This document shows, piece by piece, positions 41,879 through 50,957 of a stretch of DNA of 64,000 bases. Origin of the DNA: Rhodobium orientis (lineage in GTDB: Bacteria > Pseudomonadota > Alphaproteobacteria > Rhizobiales > Rhodobiaceae); the NCBI RefSeq assembly GCF_003258835.1, contig NZ_NPEV01000002.1, positions 132,188-196,187 of the forward strand, in the 5' to 3' direction. The notes under the pieces were generated by a model. That model saw only the letters and a list, made by a program, of their open reading frames with translations, searched no databases and was not told where the DNA came from. The position numbers were made by a program, and so were the translations under genes. Within the stretch, counting starts at the first letter, position 1, and every line of letters begins with the position of its first letter.

Positions 41879-42769
41879 TCAGCGGACCGCCGCTTCGCGC
41901 TGGAACACCTTCAGGCAATGGCTCTTCAGGTCGACGAACCGCGGATCGGTGACCGCTTCGGTGCCGCGCGGCCAGGCGAGGTCGATGTCGACGATTTCGG
42001 CGACCCGGGTCGGCCGCCGCGTCAAAAGCAGCACCTTGTCGGCAAGCTGCACGGCCTCTTCCAGGTCGTGGGAGACGAGCAGCATCGTCGTCCCGGTCTT
42101 CAGGAAGATCTTCTGCAACTGCTCGCGCATGGAAAGGGTCATCTCGTAGTCGAGGGCGGAGAACGGCTCGTCGAGGAACAGCACTTCGGGATCGGTCACC
42201 AGGGCGCGCAGGATCGAGACCGTCTGCTGCTGGCCGCCGGACAACTGGTAGGGATAGGCGTTGAGGTCGATGTTGATCTCGAAATCGGCGAGGAGTTCTT
42301 CGATGCGGGCATCCTGCTCGCGGCGCTTCAGGCCCATGATCTTCAGCGGATAGCGGATGTTGTCGATCGACCGGAACCAGGGGAAGAGGGCCTCCCGGTA
42401 GTTCTGGAAGACGTAGGAGATCCGCGTCTGGGCAATCGTCTTGCCGTCGTAGAGGACGCGGCCGGCGTCAATCGGCATCAGGCCGGAGATCAGGTTGATC
42501 AGCGTGCTCTTGCCGCAGCCATTGGGCCCGAACACCGAGATCATCTTGCCTTCCGGCAGGCTGAGGGTGAAGTCCCGGTAGACCACCTCCCGTCCGAACG
42601 ACTTGCTGAGCCCCTCGATGGTGATGAAGGTCTGCCGCGTGCCGGGAGCGGCCGGCGTCGCGGTGCCGTCCGCCGCTTGCTGCCGGGAAGACGGCGCGAC
42701 GGATGTCGCGTCGCCTTCCCCGGAGCGGCCGGTCTGTTTCCTTGCGTTCAGCATTGCGGTGACGTTCAT
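41879..42769 (-). CDS. ABC transporter ATP-binding protein, nitrate/sulfonate/taurine type
   Basis: 296 residues. Walker A GPNGCGKST, signature LSGGQQQTVSILRAL, Walker B VLFLDEPFSALD and switch His in VSHDLEEAV are intact. An unusual N-terminal tail of about 45 residues (Ala/Gly/Thr-rich) precedes the ATPase core. GALFPWFRS in the Q-loop region is typical of the SsuB/TauB group. It energises uptake for the binding protein and permease encoded upstream. Confidence 0.86.
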   Translation of the reverse strand: MNVTAMLNARKQTGRSGEGDATSVAPSSRQQAADGTATPAAPGTRQTFITIEGLSKSFGREVVYRDFTLSLPEGKMISVFGPNGCGKSTLINLISGLMPIDAGRVLYDGKTIAQTRISYVFQNYREALFPWFRSIDNIRYPLKIMGLKRREQDARIEELLADFEINIDLNAYPYQLSGGQQQTVSILRALVTDPEVLFLDEPFSALDYEMTLSMREQLQKIFLKTGTTMLLVSHDLEEAVQLADKVLLLTRRPTRVAEIVDIDLAWPRGTEAVTDPRFVDLKSHCLKVFQREAAVR

Positions 42770-42820
42770 GCTCGCAAAGTTCCCTTTCCCGGGTGTCCTT
42801 GAACGGGCGGCCAGTCGGCC

Positions 42821-43810
42821 TCAGCCCGCAAGGTCTTCCTTCTTCAGCATCTTTTCCCGGACGTTCATCTTTTCCTTCATGACGCCGAACTCATAGAAGA
42901 TGTCGACGAAGGCCTGGTAGGAATTGAGGTCCGTCTCGTTGAGATCGTAGAAGGGGCGCAGGTACGGCTGGGCCAGAAGGTCGAGCTGGCTTTCCTGGAT
43001 GGCCGTGTATTTCGGGATGATGACCTTGTACTTCTCGAAGTCGGCGTTGACGAGGTCGATCGCCTCGTCGATGACCTCGACCACCTTGGCGGCGACTTCC
43101 GGGCGTTCCTTCATGAACTTGGTGGTGAGCACGGCAGCGCCCGAATAGAACGGATCGGCGATGACCGAGGCGACCGGGTTGGTCATGGCGCGCTTGGCCT
43201 TGCCGGAGGCAACCGCGATCGAGCCGACCGGCTCCAGCGACAGCGTTGCGTCGACCGAGCCGCCGGCAACGGCCGGCACCTGCATGGCAACGGCAAGGTC
43301 CGTCAGCGTCACGTCCTTGTCGGGATCAAGGCCGGCGGCCTTGACCATCTTCTTGGAGATCGTCCGCCACTGGATGCCGGGGACGTGGCCGAGTGTCTTG
43401 CCCTTCAGGTCGGCGAAGGATTCGATGCCGCTGTCCGGCTTGACGATCAGGCCGTCATTGATCCGGTCGATCTTGATGCCGCCGCCCTGCAGGCCGAATA
43501 CCTTGAAGGTGCCGGGGAACTTTTCCTCCGCCAGCATGGCGATGCCGGCCGCCGCGCCCGGAGGGCCGAAATCGGCCCGCCCGCCGACCAGCGCGTCGAT
43601 GATGTGGTTCGGCGACTGCATCTTGTTGGAGATGATCTCGATGCACGCCTTTTCGAACAGCTTTTCCTCAAGCGCGACGTAATAGGCCGTGGTCTGCATG
43701 ATCGGCAGCCAGGCCGACGTGACCTTTTCCATCTTGTCGCAGGCCATCGCCTGGCCGGCGCTCGCGGCCGTCACACCGGCAACGGCCAGCGCAGACAAAA
43801 ACGTCTTCAT
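42821..43810 (-). CDS. ABC transporter substrate-binding protein, SsuA/NMT1-like
   Basis: 329 residues with a signal peptide ending AGQAMA. The family pattern is VTSAWLPIMQTTAYYVALEEKLFEKACIEI, QSPNHIIDALVGGRADFG and GLIVKPDSGIESFADLKGKTLG. Relatives bind sulfonates, nitrate, pyrimidine precursors and amide-type nitrogen compounds. With hydrolases for C-N bonds downstream, the ligand is probably a nitrogen-rich amide. GGAGAAAACATC fixes the start; an open extension upstream belongs to the permease region. Confidence 0.85.
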   Translation of the reverse strand: MKTFLSALAVAGVTAASAGQAMACDKMEKVTSAWLPIMQTTAYYVALEEKLFEKACIEIISNKMQSPNHIIDALVGGRADFGPPGAAAGIAMLAEEKFPGTFKVFGLQGGGIKIDRINDGLIVKPDSGIESFADLKGKTLGHVPGIQWRTISKKMVKAAGLDPDKDVTLTDLAVAMQVPAVAGGSVDATLSLEPVGSIAVASGKAKRAMTNPVASVIADPFYSGAAVLTTKFMKERPEVAAKVVEVIDEAIDLVNADFEKYKVIIPKYTAIQESQLDLLAQPYLRPFYDLNETDLNSYQAFVDIFYEFGVMKEKMNVREKMLKKEDLAG

Positions 43811-43884
43811 GATGTTTTCTCCGGGTTTGCTCATGACGGAATCCTGTGTTCTGCCCTGTGCGGGTTGGGGTGAGGGGCGCCCGG

Positions 43885-44703
43885 TCAGCGACCGGACCAG
43901 TGGACGAAGACGTCCTCGAGGACGAGGAAGAAGAGGTTCAGCGCATAGCCGAGTGCACCGGCGATGAGGATCGAGCCGTACATGTCGGTGAGCTGGTAGG
44001 AGATCTGCGCATCGATGATGCGGTGGCCGAGGCCGTCGACGGCGCCGATGAACATTTCCGCCACGATGATGACGACCAGCGCCATGGAGACCGCAGTGCG
44101 CAGGCCGACGAAGGTCTGTGGCAGGGTCTCGTAGAAGATCACGTCGCGGAAGATGCGAAGCTGCGAGGCGCCCATCGACTTTGCCGCCTGGATCCGCGTC
44201 GGCCTTGCGTTCATGACGCCATAGGCGGTGTTGAAGACGACGACGAGCCAGGCCGCGAAGGCGGCAACGGCGATTTTGGCGAAGTCGCCGAGGCCGAACA
44301 GCAGCAGGAACAGCGGGAACATCGCCGTTGCCGGGGTCGACCGGAACAGGTCGATGATGAATTCCAGCGACCGGTAGACCTTGGAATTGGCGCCAAGCGC
44401 GATGCCGACCGGCACGCCGAAGACGGCGGCGATGACGAAGGCATAGCCGACCCGCACCAGCGTGCGCCACAGGTCGAACAGCATGTCGCCGCCGACGATG
44501 TTGCCGGCCGTGTCGACCAGCGTTGCGACGGGCGAGGGCAAGAGGTTCTTGTCGACCAGGTCGAGCGCCCAGGCGACCCACCAGATGGCAAAGAGGATCA
44601 GCGGCCCGAGCGCAAAGCGGCCAAAGGATTGCAGGGATTGCGAGCCGGCGATGCGGCGAAGCGATCCCTGCGAAGCGCTGGCGGTCTTTTCGGTCGAACT
44701 CAT
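43885..44703 (-). CDS. ABC transporter permease, SsuC/TauC-like
   Basis: 272 residues with about six hydrophobic helices. The coupling loop RIQAAKSMGASQLRIFRDVIFYETLPQTFVGLR is the EAA motif, and FRSTPATAMFPLFLLLFGLGDFAKI is typical of the group. It pairs with the binding protein and ATPase downstream. First gene of the operon that ends with allophanate hydrolase; its promoter faces the divergent LysR gene. Confidence 0.87.
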   Translation of the reverse strand: MSSTEKTASASQGSLRRIAGSQSLQSFGRFALGPLILFAIWWVAWALDLVDKNLLPSPVATLVDTAGNIVGGDMLFDLWRTLVRVGYAFVIAAVFGVPVGIALGANSKVYRSLEFIIDLFRSTPATAMFPLFLLLFGLGDFAKIAVAAFAAWLVVVFNTAYGVMNARPTRIQAAKSMGASQLRIFRDVIFYETLPQTFVGLRTAVSMALVVIIVAEMFIGAVDGLGHRIIDAQISYQLTDMYGSILIAGALGYALNLFFLVLEDVFVHWSGR

Positions 44704-44878
44704 TTCAACCTCGCGTGCTGGAGAGGCGGCGTCGCCGCCGCCGGAGGCTTCTGTCGCGATCCGCCCTTTATGGGTCGGGTGCGTCCTCTTGCCGCTGACC
44801 CTATCGAGGCTTTACGTTGCCGTCTGCTGTTATTTGAACGCGGCACCGGTGCAAAAAACGCAACAGTAGGACGGCGCC

Positions 44879-45787
44879 ATGCGGCACCTGATCACCTATC
44901 GCTATGTGGACGAGGTGGCCAAGGCCGGCTCGATCCGCGGCGCGGCGGAGACGCTGAACATCACGCCCTCGGCCCTCAACCGGCGGATTCTGGCGCTGGA
45001 AGAGGAGCTGGGCGTGCCGCTTTTCGAGCGCCTGCCGCGCGGCGTGCGGCTCAGCACGGCGGGCGAGCTGATGATCCACCACATCCGCTCGCAACTTTCC
45101 GACATGGAGCGGGTGCGCTCGCAGATCTCGGACCTGTCCGGCGTCAGGCGCGGCCATGTGGCCGTTGCCTGCAGCCAGGCGCTGCTGCCCTATTTCCTGC
45201 CGCAGCAGATCGAGACCTACCGGCGCAGCCATCCGGCCGTCACCTTCAGCGTCTATGTGCGCGACCGCGAGGCGGCGGAAAACGCCCTGATGGACTATTC
45301 GGCCGACGTGGCGCTGGTCTTCGAGCCGGTGAAGCTGGCCGACTTCCACACGCTTTTGATCGTCAAGCAGCCGATCCACGCCATGATGGCGGCCGACCAC
45401 CCGCTTGCCGGGCGCGAGACCGTGCGCCTTTCGGATTGCCTGCAATATCCCTGCGCCATGCCGTCGCTGCCCTATGGCGTCAGGAGCCTCATGGAGGCAG
45501 CGGCCAAGCGCCACAACATGCGGCTGAGCCCGCAAGTCCAGTCCGACAGCTTCGACTTCCTGCGCAGTCTGGCGGAAAGGGAAGGGTTCATCTCGTTCCA
45601 GATCCCGATCGGCCTGCCGCCGGAGGCCTCGCGCAACGGCCTCGCCCACCGGCCGATCGACACCAAGGACGTCGCCTTCGGCCAGCTCCACCTGGCCCAG
45701 CTCCGCGGCCGCACGCTGCCGGTCGCCGCGGCCCGCTTCGCCGACCAGTTGGCCGGCGCCTTCGCCGAAAGCTACGAATTCGCGTGA
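44879..45787 (+). CDS. LysR family transcriptional regulator
   Basis: 302 residues: helix-turn-helix at about 8-62 (YRYVDEVAKAGSIRGAAETLNITPSALNRRILALEEELG) and an effector domain resembling CynR/NAC-type regulators in general layout. It is divergent from the importer-nitrilase-allophanate operon across 175 bases, so it most likely regulates nitrogen-compound uptake and hydrolysis. Confidence 0.86.
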   Translation: MRHLITYRYVDEVAKAGSIRGAAETLNITPSALNRRILALEEELGVPLFERLPRGVRLSTAGELMIHHIRSQLSDMERVRSQISDLSGVRRGHVAVACSQALLPYFLPQQIETYRRSHPAVTFSVYVRDREAAENALMDYSADVALVFEPVKLADFHTLLIVKQPIHAMMAADHPLAGRETVRLSDCLQYPCAMPSLPYGVRSLMEAAAKRHNMRLSPQVQSDSFDFLRSLAEREGFISFQIPIGLPPEASRNGLAHRPIDTKDVAFGQLHLAQLRGRTLPVAAARFADQLAGAFAESYEFA

Positions 45788-45811
45788 GGCGCGGGTTGCG
45801 GAAGACGGGCG

Positions 45812-46729
45812 TCAGGCCGCGGCCGGCATCGGCGTCTGCATCTGCAGCCAGGAGACGAAGGCGTCGAGATAGGGCCGCTTCGGCGAGCGCGGGTCGTGGC
45901 CCACATGGTAGGTCTTGCCGGTGAGGGTGCGGCCGGGGAAGACCTCGATGAGGTGGCCGTCTTCCAGGAGCTGCGGGACGATCTCCAGCGGTACCACCAT
46001 GGCGCCGCGCCCGGCGAGGGCCGCTTCCAGCGCGATATAATTGTGCGGATAGTGGACCGCGCTTTCCGCAGCCCGGGTGCCAAAGCCGGCAACGTCCAGC
46101 CACGCGGCAAGCTCTCCCGGGCGGGTGTCGGCGGCGACCAGGTCGCCGGGGCGCAGCGCCCCCTGTGCCCGTCGCAGCCGCTCGGCAACGGACCGCGTCG
46201 CCACCAGCCCGATGGTTTCCGTGAACAGCGGCCGGGAAAGGAAATGGGCGGGCATGTCCGCACCGCGCCGGACCGCGATGTCGAACGGAATGGTCTGCCA
46301 GTTGTCGGGCGTGTGGGTCGGCCGGATCTGCGGGTGGACATGGGGGTGGCGGCCGGTGAAATCCGGCAGCCGCGGGATCAGCCAGCGCATGGCGAAGGTC
46401 GCCGGAGCGACGATATCGAGCTCCACGGTCCCGCAGCGCTCGGCGATGCCGGCAAGGGCGCCGTCGATGACGCTTTCCGCCTCGCGCACGGCCCGGGCGA
46501 GGACCTCCGCCTCGGCGGTCGGCATCAGGGTCCGTCCCGCCCGGTTGAACAGCGTGTGTCCCAGGTAATTTTCTAGTATAGATATGTTCTTGGAAACCGC
46601 GCTATGCGTGATGCAGAATTCATCACCAGCTTTCGTGACGCTTTTATGACGGACGACGCTCTCGAATACGAGGAGAGCCTTTACAGGAATTCTTGACCAT
46701 GGGGATATGTGAGCGGACGGAACATTCAT
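45812..46729 (-). CDS. LysR family transcriptional regulator (GcvA-like)
   Basis: 305 residues: helix-turn-helix at about 15-70 (PVKALLVFESVVRHKSVTKAGDEFCITHSAVSKNISILENYLG) and a GcvA-like effector domain (FDIAVRRGADMPAHFLS). The start is uncertain: ATG at 46729 or GTG at 46744; neither has a strong ribosome site. The segment coding for the DNA-binding part (about 46560-46729) is much richer in A and T and uses codons such as ATA and CTA that neighbours avoid. Divergent from the phosphonate/phosphodiester operon. Confidence 0.83.
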   Translation of the reverse strand: MNVPSAHISPWSRIPVKALLVFESVVRHKSVTKAGDEFCITHSAVSKNISILENYLGHTLFNRAGRTLMPTAEAEVLARAVREAESVIDGALAGIAERCGTVELDIVAPATFAMRWLIPRLPDFTGRHPHVHPQIRPTHTPDNWQTIPFDIAVRRGADMPAHFLSRPLFTETIGLVATRSVAERLRRAQGALRPGDLVAADTRPGELAAWLDVAGFGTRAAESAVHYPHNYIALEAALAGRGAMVVPLEIVPQLLEDGHLIEVFPGRTLTGKTYHVGHDPRSPKRPYLDAFVSWLQMQTPMPAAA

Positions 46730-46823
46730 TCGCGTAACTTTCACTTTACCAAAACCATGGCGTCGAACATACCTTCACCGAGATCGAGACAGCAGGTCTT
46801 GGAATACCGGGGAAGGCTAATCC

Positions 46824-48113
46824 ATGGTTACGACAGTACCGTTACACGAGGCGGCAAGCGGGGACGCCACAGACGAGACCGGCCGCACCGTTTCGGTCAA
46901 CGGGCGTACCTATCGCCTGCCGCGCCGCCCCCTGGTTCTCATTTGTTTCGACGGCTGCGACCCCGCTTATCTGGAGACGGCGGTGGGCACCGGCCTCATC
47001 CCGACCATCGACCGCATGGGGCGCGAGGGCTTTGCGGCGACCGCGCTGTCGGCCATGCCGAGCTTCACCAACCCGAACAATCTCTCCGTCGTCTGCGGCG
47101 CGCCGCCGAGCGTCCACGGCGTCGCCGGCAACTACTATCTCGACCGCGAGACCGGCGAGACGGTGATGATGACCGACACCAGGTCGCTGAAGGCGCCGAC
47201 GGTGCTGGCGGCGCTGGCCCGCGAGGGCGTTGCGACCGCCGTCGTCACCGCCAAGGACAAGCTGCGCCAGGCGCTTGCCCTCGACCTCGACGGCATCTCG
47301 GTCTCGGCCGAATGCGCCGACAAGGTCGACGAAGCGACCAACGGCATTGCCAGCGTCGTCGACCTTCTCGATGCGCCGCTGCCGGACCGCTACTCCCCAG
47401 AACTGTCGCTCTACGTCCTCGACCTCGGGCTGGAACTCTTGAGGCGGGAGAGGGCGCGCCTGCTCTATCTCTCCCTCTCCGACTACGTCCAGCACCGCCA
47501 TGCGCCCGGCGCGCCGGAGGCCGACGCCTTTCTCGCCGCGGTCGACCGGCGCCTTGCCGCGTTCCTCGCCGCCGGTGCCGATATCGCCATCATCGCCGAC
47601 CACGGCATGACGGATATGGCCAAGGCGGACGGGACGGCCAATGTGGTGTTCGTCGCCGACGAAATCGAAGCCCGGTTCGGCGAGGGCGCGGCGCGGGTGA
47701 TCTGCCCGATCACCGATCCCTTCGTGCGCCACCACGGCGCCCTCGGCGGCCTCGTGCGCGTCCATGTCACGGCGCCTGAGTTGAATGTCGCCGCCCTCGG
47801 CGCATTCCTCGCCGACATCCCCGGCATCGAGCGCGTGCTGCCGCGGGAAGAAGCCGCCCGCGTGCTGGAAACGCCATGGGAAGCGGAAGCCGATTTCGTG
47901 CTGACCGGCGAGAAGGGCGTCGCCCTCGGCAGTCACGAGGCCGAGCACGATCTGACCGCGCTCGCCGGCGAGCGCCTGCGCTCCCATGGCGGCTTTCACG
48001 AACAGCGCGTGCCGTTCCTGCTCTCCCGCCCGCTTCGCGCCGACTACCGCGAGAAGACCGAACCCCTGCGCAATTTCGACGTCCTCGATTTTGCCCTCAA
48101 CGGGACGGAGTGA
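46824..48113 (+). CDS. phnA: Phosphonoacetate hydrolase-like phosphatase superfamily enzyme
   Basis: 429 residues of the alkaline phosphatase superfamily. Asp43 (CFDGCDP) and nucleophile Thr82 in MPSFTNPNNLSVVCG match phosphonoacetate hydrolase, which cleaves the C-P bond to acetate and phosphate with two zinc ions. Further ligands lie in YVQHRH, IADHGMTD and GGFHEQ. It is 3 bases before a second superfamily member and at the head of an operon with a peptide-type importer. The gene name is by similarity; a related phosphonate or phosphodiester substrate is possible. Confidence 0.78.
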   Translation: MVTTVPLHEAASGDATDETGRTVSVNGRTYRLPRRPLVLICFDGCDPAYLETAVGTGLIPTIDRMGREGFAATALSAMPSFTNPNNLSVVCGAPPSVHGVAGNYYLDRETGETVMMTDTRSLKAPTVLAALAREGVATAVVTAKDKLRQALALDLDGISVSAECADKVDEATNGIASVVDLLDAPLPDRYSPELSLYVLDLGLELLRRERARLLYLSLSDYVQHRHAPGAPEADAFLAAVDRRLAAFLAAGADIAIIADHGMTDMAKADGTANVVFVADEIEARFGEGAARVICPITDPFVRHHGALGGLVRVHVTAPELNVAALGAFLADIPGIERVLPREEAARVLETPWEAEADFVLTGEKGVALGSHEAEHDLTALAGERLRSHGGFHEQRVPFLLSRPLRADYREKTEPLRNFDVLDFALNGTE

Positions 48114-48116
48114 GCC

Positions 48117-49412
48117 ATGCTCCGGTCCGTTGTCGTCATCCTCGATGGTCTGCGGCGCGATTTCGTCGCGCCCCACCTGACACCCAACCTTTGCCGGCTA
48201 AGGGGGGAGGCCGAGTGGTTCGCCGACCACCGCAGCGTCGTGCCCTCCGTTACCCGGGTCGCCTCAAGCTGCATTGCCACCGGCTGCTATCCAGCCGACC
48301 ACGGCCTTGAGGGCAACGCGCTGGCGCTCGTCGAAGACGGCCGCCTCGTCGTCCACGATGCCGGCCTGCCGGAGTTCTTCCCGCACCGAAAGCGCGTCAC
48401 CGGCCGCGCGCTCGACCGCCCGACGCTCTCCGAACGTCTGGCGGCCCATGGCGGCGCGGCGGTGTTCTCCAACGTCTCGCCCGGCGCCGCCTATGCCCAG
48501 GACCCGGACGGCTTTGGGACCATGTACCACCGCGCCGGCTCCCACGGGCCCGGCCGCGCACCGCTCGACCCTCCCCCCGTCAAGGGCGGCACGGAGGGCG
48601 ACCGTTACATCGCCGACCGGTTCCTGGAAACGCTGACGTCCGACACGCCGCCCGCCCACGCGCTGCTGTGGCTTTCCGAACCCGACCTCAGCCAGCACGA
48701 CGCCGGCATCGGATCGCCGGAGCACCTTGCCGCCCTGCGCGCCTCCGACGAAGAAGCCGGCCGCGTTGCCGATGCCGTGCACGAGCTACGTGCCGATGGC
48801 GACGACGTGCTTTTCATCGTCGGCTCGGACCACGGCCACCAGACCGTTGCCGGCATCGTCGATATCGGCGGGGAACTCATCCGGCTCGGCTTCGGCGAAG
48901 CGCTTACCGCCGGCGATCTCGCCATCGCCCCGAACGGCACCGCCTTCCTTCTCTATGCGTCCGAGGCCGCGCGCGACCTCGTTCCAGCGCTCGCCGCCGC
49001 CATCGGGGCGCAGTCCTGGGCCGGCGACGTGATCGCGGCGGACGACCTTGCCACGGTCAACCACACCGACCGGCGGGGCCTCGCGCTCTACGTCTCCATG
49101 GCCGCGAGCGACGAGCCCAACGCCTTCGGCGTGCCGGGCCTCAGCCACACCGCAAAGCCGGTGACCGGCGAAGGAAAGCCCGCCGGCTGCGGCCAGCATG
49201 GCGGCCTCGGCCGCTATGAGCAGTCGCCGTTCCTGATGATCGCCGGCGCGGGATTTGCCGCCGGCGCAACCCGCAACGAGCCGACCGGCCTCGTCGATCT
49301 CGCGCCCACCATCCTCGCGCATCTGGGCGTTGCCGCAGACGGCATGGCCGGCCGCTCGCTTGCCCCCTCGTCCCCAGCCCAACTGCACCCTGAAAGGAAA
49401 TCCCATGTTTAG
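48117..49412 (+). CDS. Nucleotide pyrophosphatase/phosphodiesterase-like enzyme
   Basis: 431 residues of the alkaline phosphatase superfamily (NPP-like). Asp10 (VVILDGLRRDF), nucleophile Thr46 (VPSVTRVASSCIATG), the Asp/His ligands in LSEPDLSQHDAG and VGSDHGHQT, and a late His in GQHGGLGRYEQ form the expected dimetal site. It probably cleaves a phosphodiester or phosphonate ester. No signal peptide, so the substrate must be imported, which fits the ABC genes that follow. Its 3' end overlaps the binding-protein gene by 8 bases. Confidence 0.8.
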   Translation: MLRSVVVILDGLRRDFVAPHLTPNLCRLRGEAEWFADHRSVVPSVTRVASSCIATGCYPADHGLEGNALALVEDGRLVVHDAGLPEFFPHRKRVTGRALDRPTLSERLAAHGGAAVFSNVSPGAAYAQDPDGFGTMYHRAGSHGPGRAPLDPPPVKGGTEGDRYIADRFLETLTSDTPPAHALLWLSEPDLSQHDAGIGSPEHLAALRASDEEAGRVADAVHELRADGDDVLFIVGSDHGHQTVAGIVDIGGELIRLGFGEALTAGDLAIAPNGTAFLLYASEAARDLVPALAAAIGAQSWAGDVIAADDLATVNHTDRRGLALYVSMAASDEPNAFGVPGLSHTAKPVTGEGKPAGCGQHGGLGRYEQSPFLMIAGAGFAAGATRNEPTGLVDLAPTILAHLGVAADGMAGRSLAPSSPAQLHPERKSHV

Positions 49413-50952
49413 GTCCGCACTGACGCGAAGGACCGTCCTTGCCGGCGCCGCCGCGCTCGGCATGACGCTGTCCGTCGGCCAGACCCTGGCCGCCGACGAG
49501 CCGCAATACGGTGGCACGCTCAATTTCGCCACCCTCGGCCTCGACACCGCCGACCCGCACCGCCACACCGGCTCCATCGGCGTCCAGCAGGTCTATGCCG
49601 AGGCGCTCACCTCGATCGCCGACGACGGCTCCGTCAAGCCCTGGCTCGCCGAGAGCTTCGGCGTTTCCGACGACGGCCTGACCTACACCTTCAAGCTGCG
49701 CCCGGACGTCACCTTCCACAACGGCGACACGATGACCGGCGCCGACGTCATGGCCAATTTCGAGCGCATCAAGGCCAATGTCACCAAGGGCTGGCTGGCC
49801 AGCGCCATGAAGCAGGTCGACGGCTTTGCCGCCCCCGACGCCACCACCTTCGTCGTCACCATGAAGAAGCCTTACGCGGCCTTCCTGAACCTGATCTCGG
49901 AAGCCTGGATCCTGTCGCCGAAATCGCCCGGCTGGGACGCGACCATCACCACGCCGATCGGCACCGGCCCGTTCAAGTTCGGCACCTGGACCCCGCAGGT
50001 CGAGTTGATCGCGCCCAAGAACGAAGACTATTGGCAGGCGGGCCTGCCCTATCTCGATGCCGTGCGCTTTGACCTGCGCGGCGCCACCAGCGAGAACGCC
50101 CTGGCCCTTCGCTCCGGCGACCTGCAGGTCGCCCGCGTCCCGGGCGATGCCCTGCCGGAACTGCGCGCCGATCCCGACATCGACATCCAGTTCCTGAAGG
50201 ACACCACCTGGTACTTCTGGTCCTTCAACAACCGCGCGCCGAACCCGCCCTTCGACAATGTGAAGGTCCGCGAGGCGGTGGCCTATGCGCTCGACAAGAG
50301 CGCCTACATGAACTTCATCGCCGGCGAAGACGGCATCGTCACCAACCAGATGGCGATCCCGGGCAACTTTTACTACGACGAGGCGCTCGGCAACGCCGAC
50401 ACGCACGCCGAGCCGGACCTTGAGAAGGCCAAGGCCATGCTCGCCGAGGAAGGCGTCGTGCCGGAAGAGACGACGATGAAGGTCGTCTCCTGGCAGGAGC
50501 CCTACTCGGAAGTTGCCGTGCAGATGCTGAAGAAGCTCGGCTTCAAGGTCGAGCACGACGCCCTCGACGACCTCGGCACCCAGAAAATGCTCGGTGAGTA
50601 CAAGTGGGACCTGGCGCCGATGGCCTCCGGTCCGCGCGCCGACATCTTCCTGCGCTTCGTGCGCTTCATGTCCGACGGCCCGAACCCCGTGCTGTGGGGC
50701 GGCGTGCAGGATCCCGAACTCGACGCCATGATCACCGACGCGGTGACCACGGTCGATGCCGATGCCCGCCGGGAAAAATACCTCAAGGCCTGGAAGCGGA
50801 TCATGGACCGCTACTATTCGGTCGTGGTCGGCCACGCCTCCAACGCCTTCGGCGTGCGCAGCGAGGTCAAGGGCTTCGAGACCGGCTTCACCTGGTCGCC
50901 GAACCGGGTCGATGGCGGCCTCGCCTTCACCTGGCTCGCCAGCGGAAAGTAA
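49405..50952 (+). CDS. ABC transporter substrate-binding protein, peptide/nickel type (family 5)
   Basis: 515 residues with a Tat-like or long Sec signal (LTRRTVLAGAAALGMTLSV...LAADE). Family 5 features are YGGTLNFATLGLDTADPHRHT, GLTYTFKLRPDVTFHNGDTMTGADV and FDNVKVREAVAYALDKSAYM. Members bind peptides, opines, glycosides or nickel chelates; here the two phosphoesterases upstream point to an organophosphorus ligand. GAAAGGAAATCCC sets the start at 49405. Confidence 0.86.
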   Translation: MFRSALTRRTVLAGAAALGMTLSVGQTLAADEPQYGGTLNFATLGLDTADPHRHTGSIGVQQVYAEALTSIADDGSVKPWLAESFGVSDDGLTYTFKLRPDVTFHNGDTMTGADVMANFERIKANVTKGWLASAMKQVDGFAAPDATTFVVTMKKPYAAFLNLISEAWILSPKSPGWDATITTPIGTGPFKFGTWTPQVELIAPKNEDYWQAGLPYLDAVRFDLRGATSENALALRSGDLQVARVPGDALPELRADPDIDIQFLKDTTWYFWSFNNRAPNPPFDNVKVREAVAYALDKSAYMNFIAGEDGIVTNQMAIPGNFYYDEALGNADTHAEPDLEKAKAMLAEEGVVPEETTMKVVSWQEPYSEVAVQMLKKLGFKVEHDALDDLGTQKMLGEYKWDLAPMASGPRADIFLRFVRFMSDGPNPVLWGGVQDPELDAMITDAVTTVDADARREKYLKAWKRIMDRYYSVVVGHASNAFGVRSEVKGFETGFTWSPNRVDGGLAFTWLASGK

Positions 50953-50957
50953 GACCG

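Noticed and set aside
40028..42802. Long open frame (924 codons) on the plus strand opposite the nitrilase and ATPase genes
   Set aside because: It is antisense to three genes with clear catalytic motifs. Long empty frames are expected opposite GC-rich genes, and its translation is rich in Arg, Gly, His and Asp without any domain pattern.
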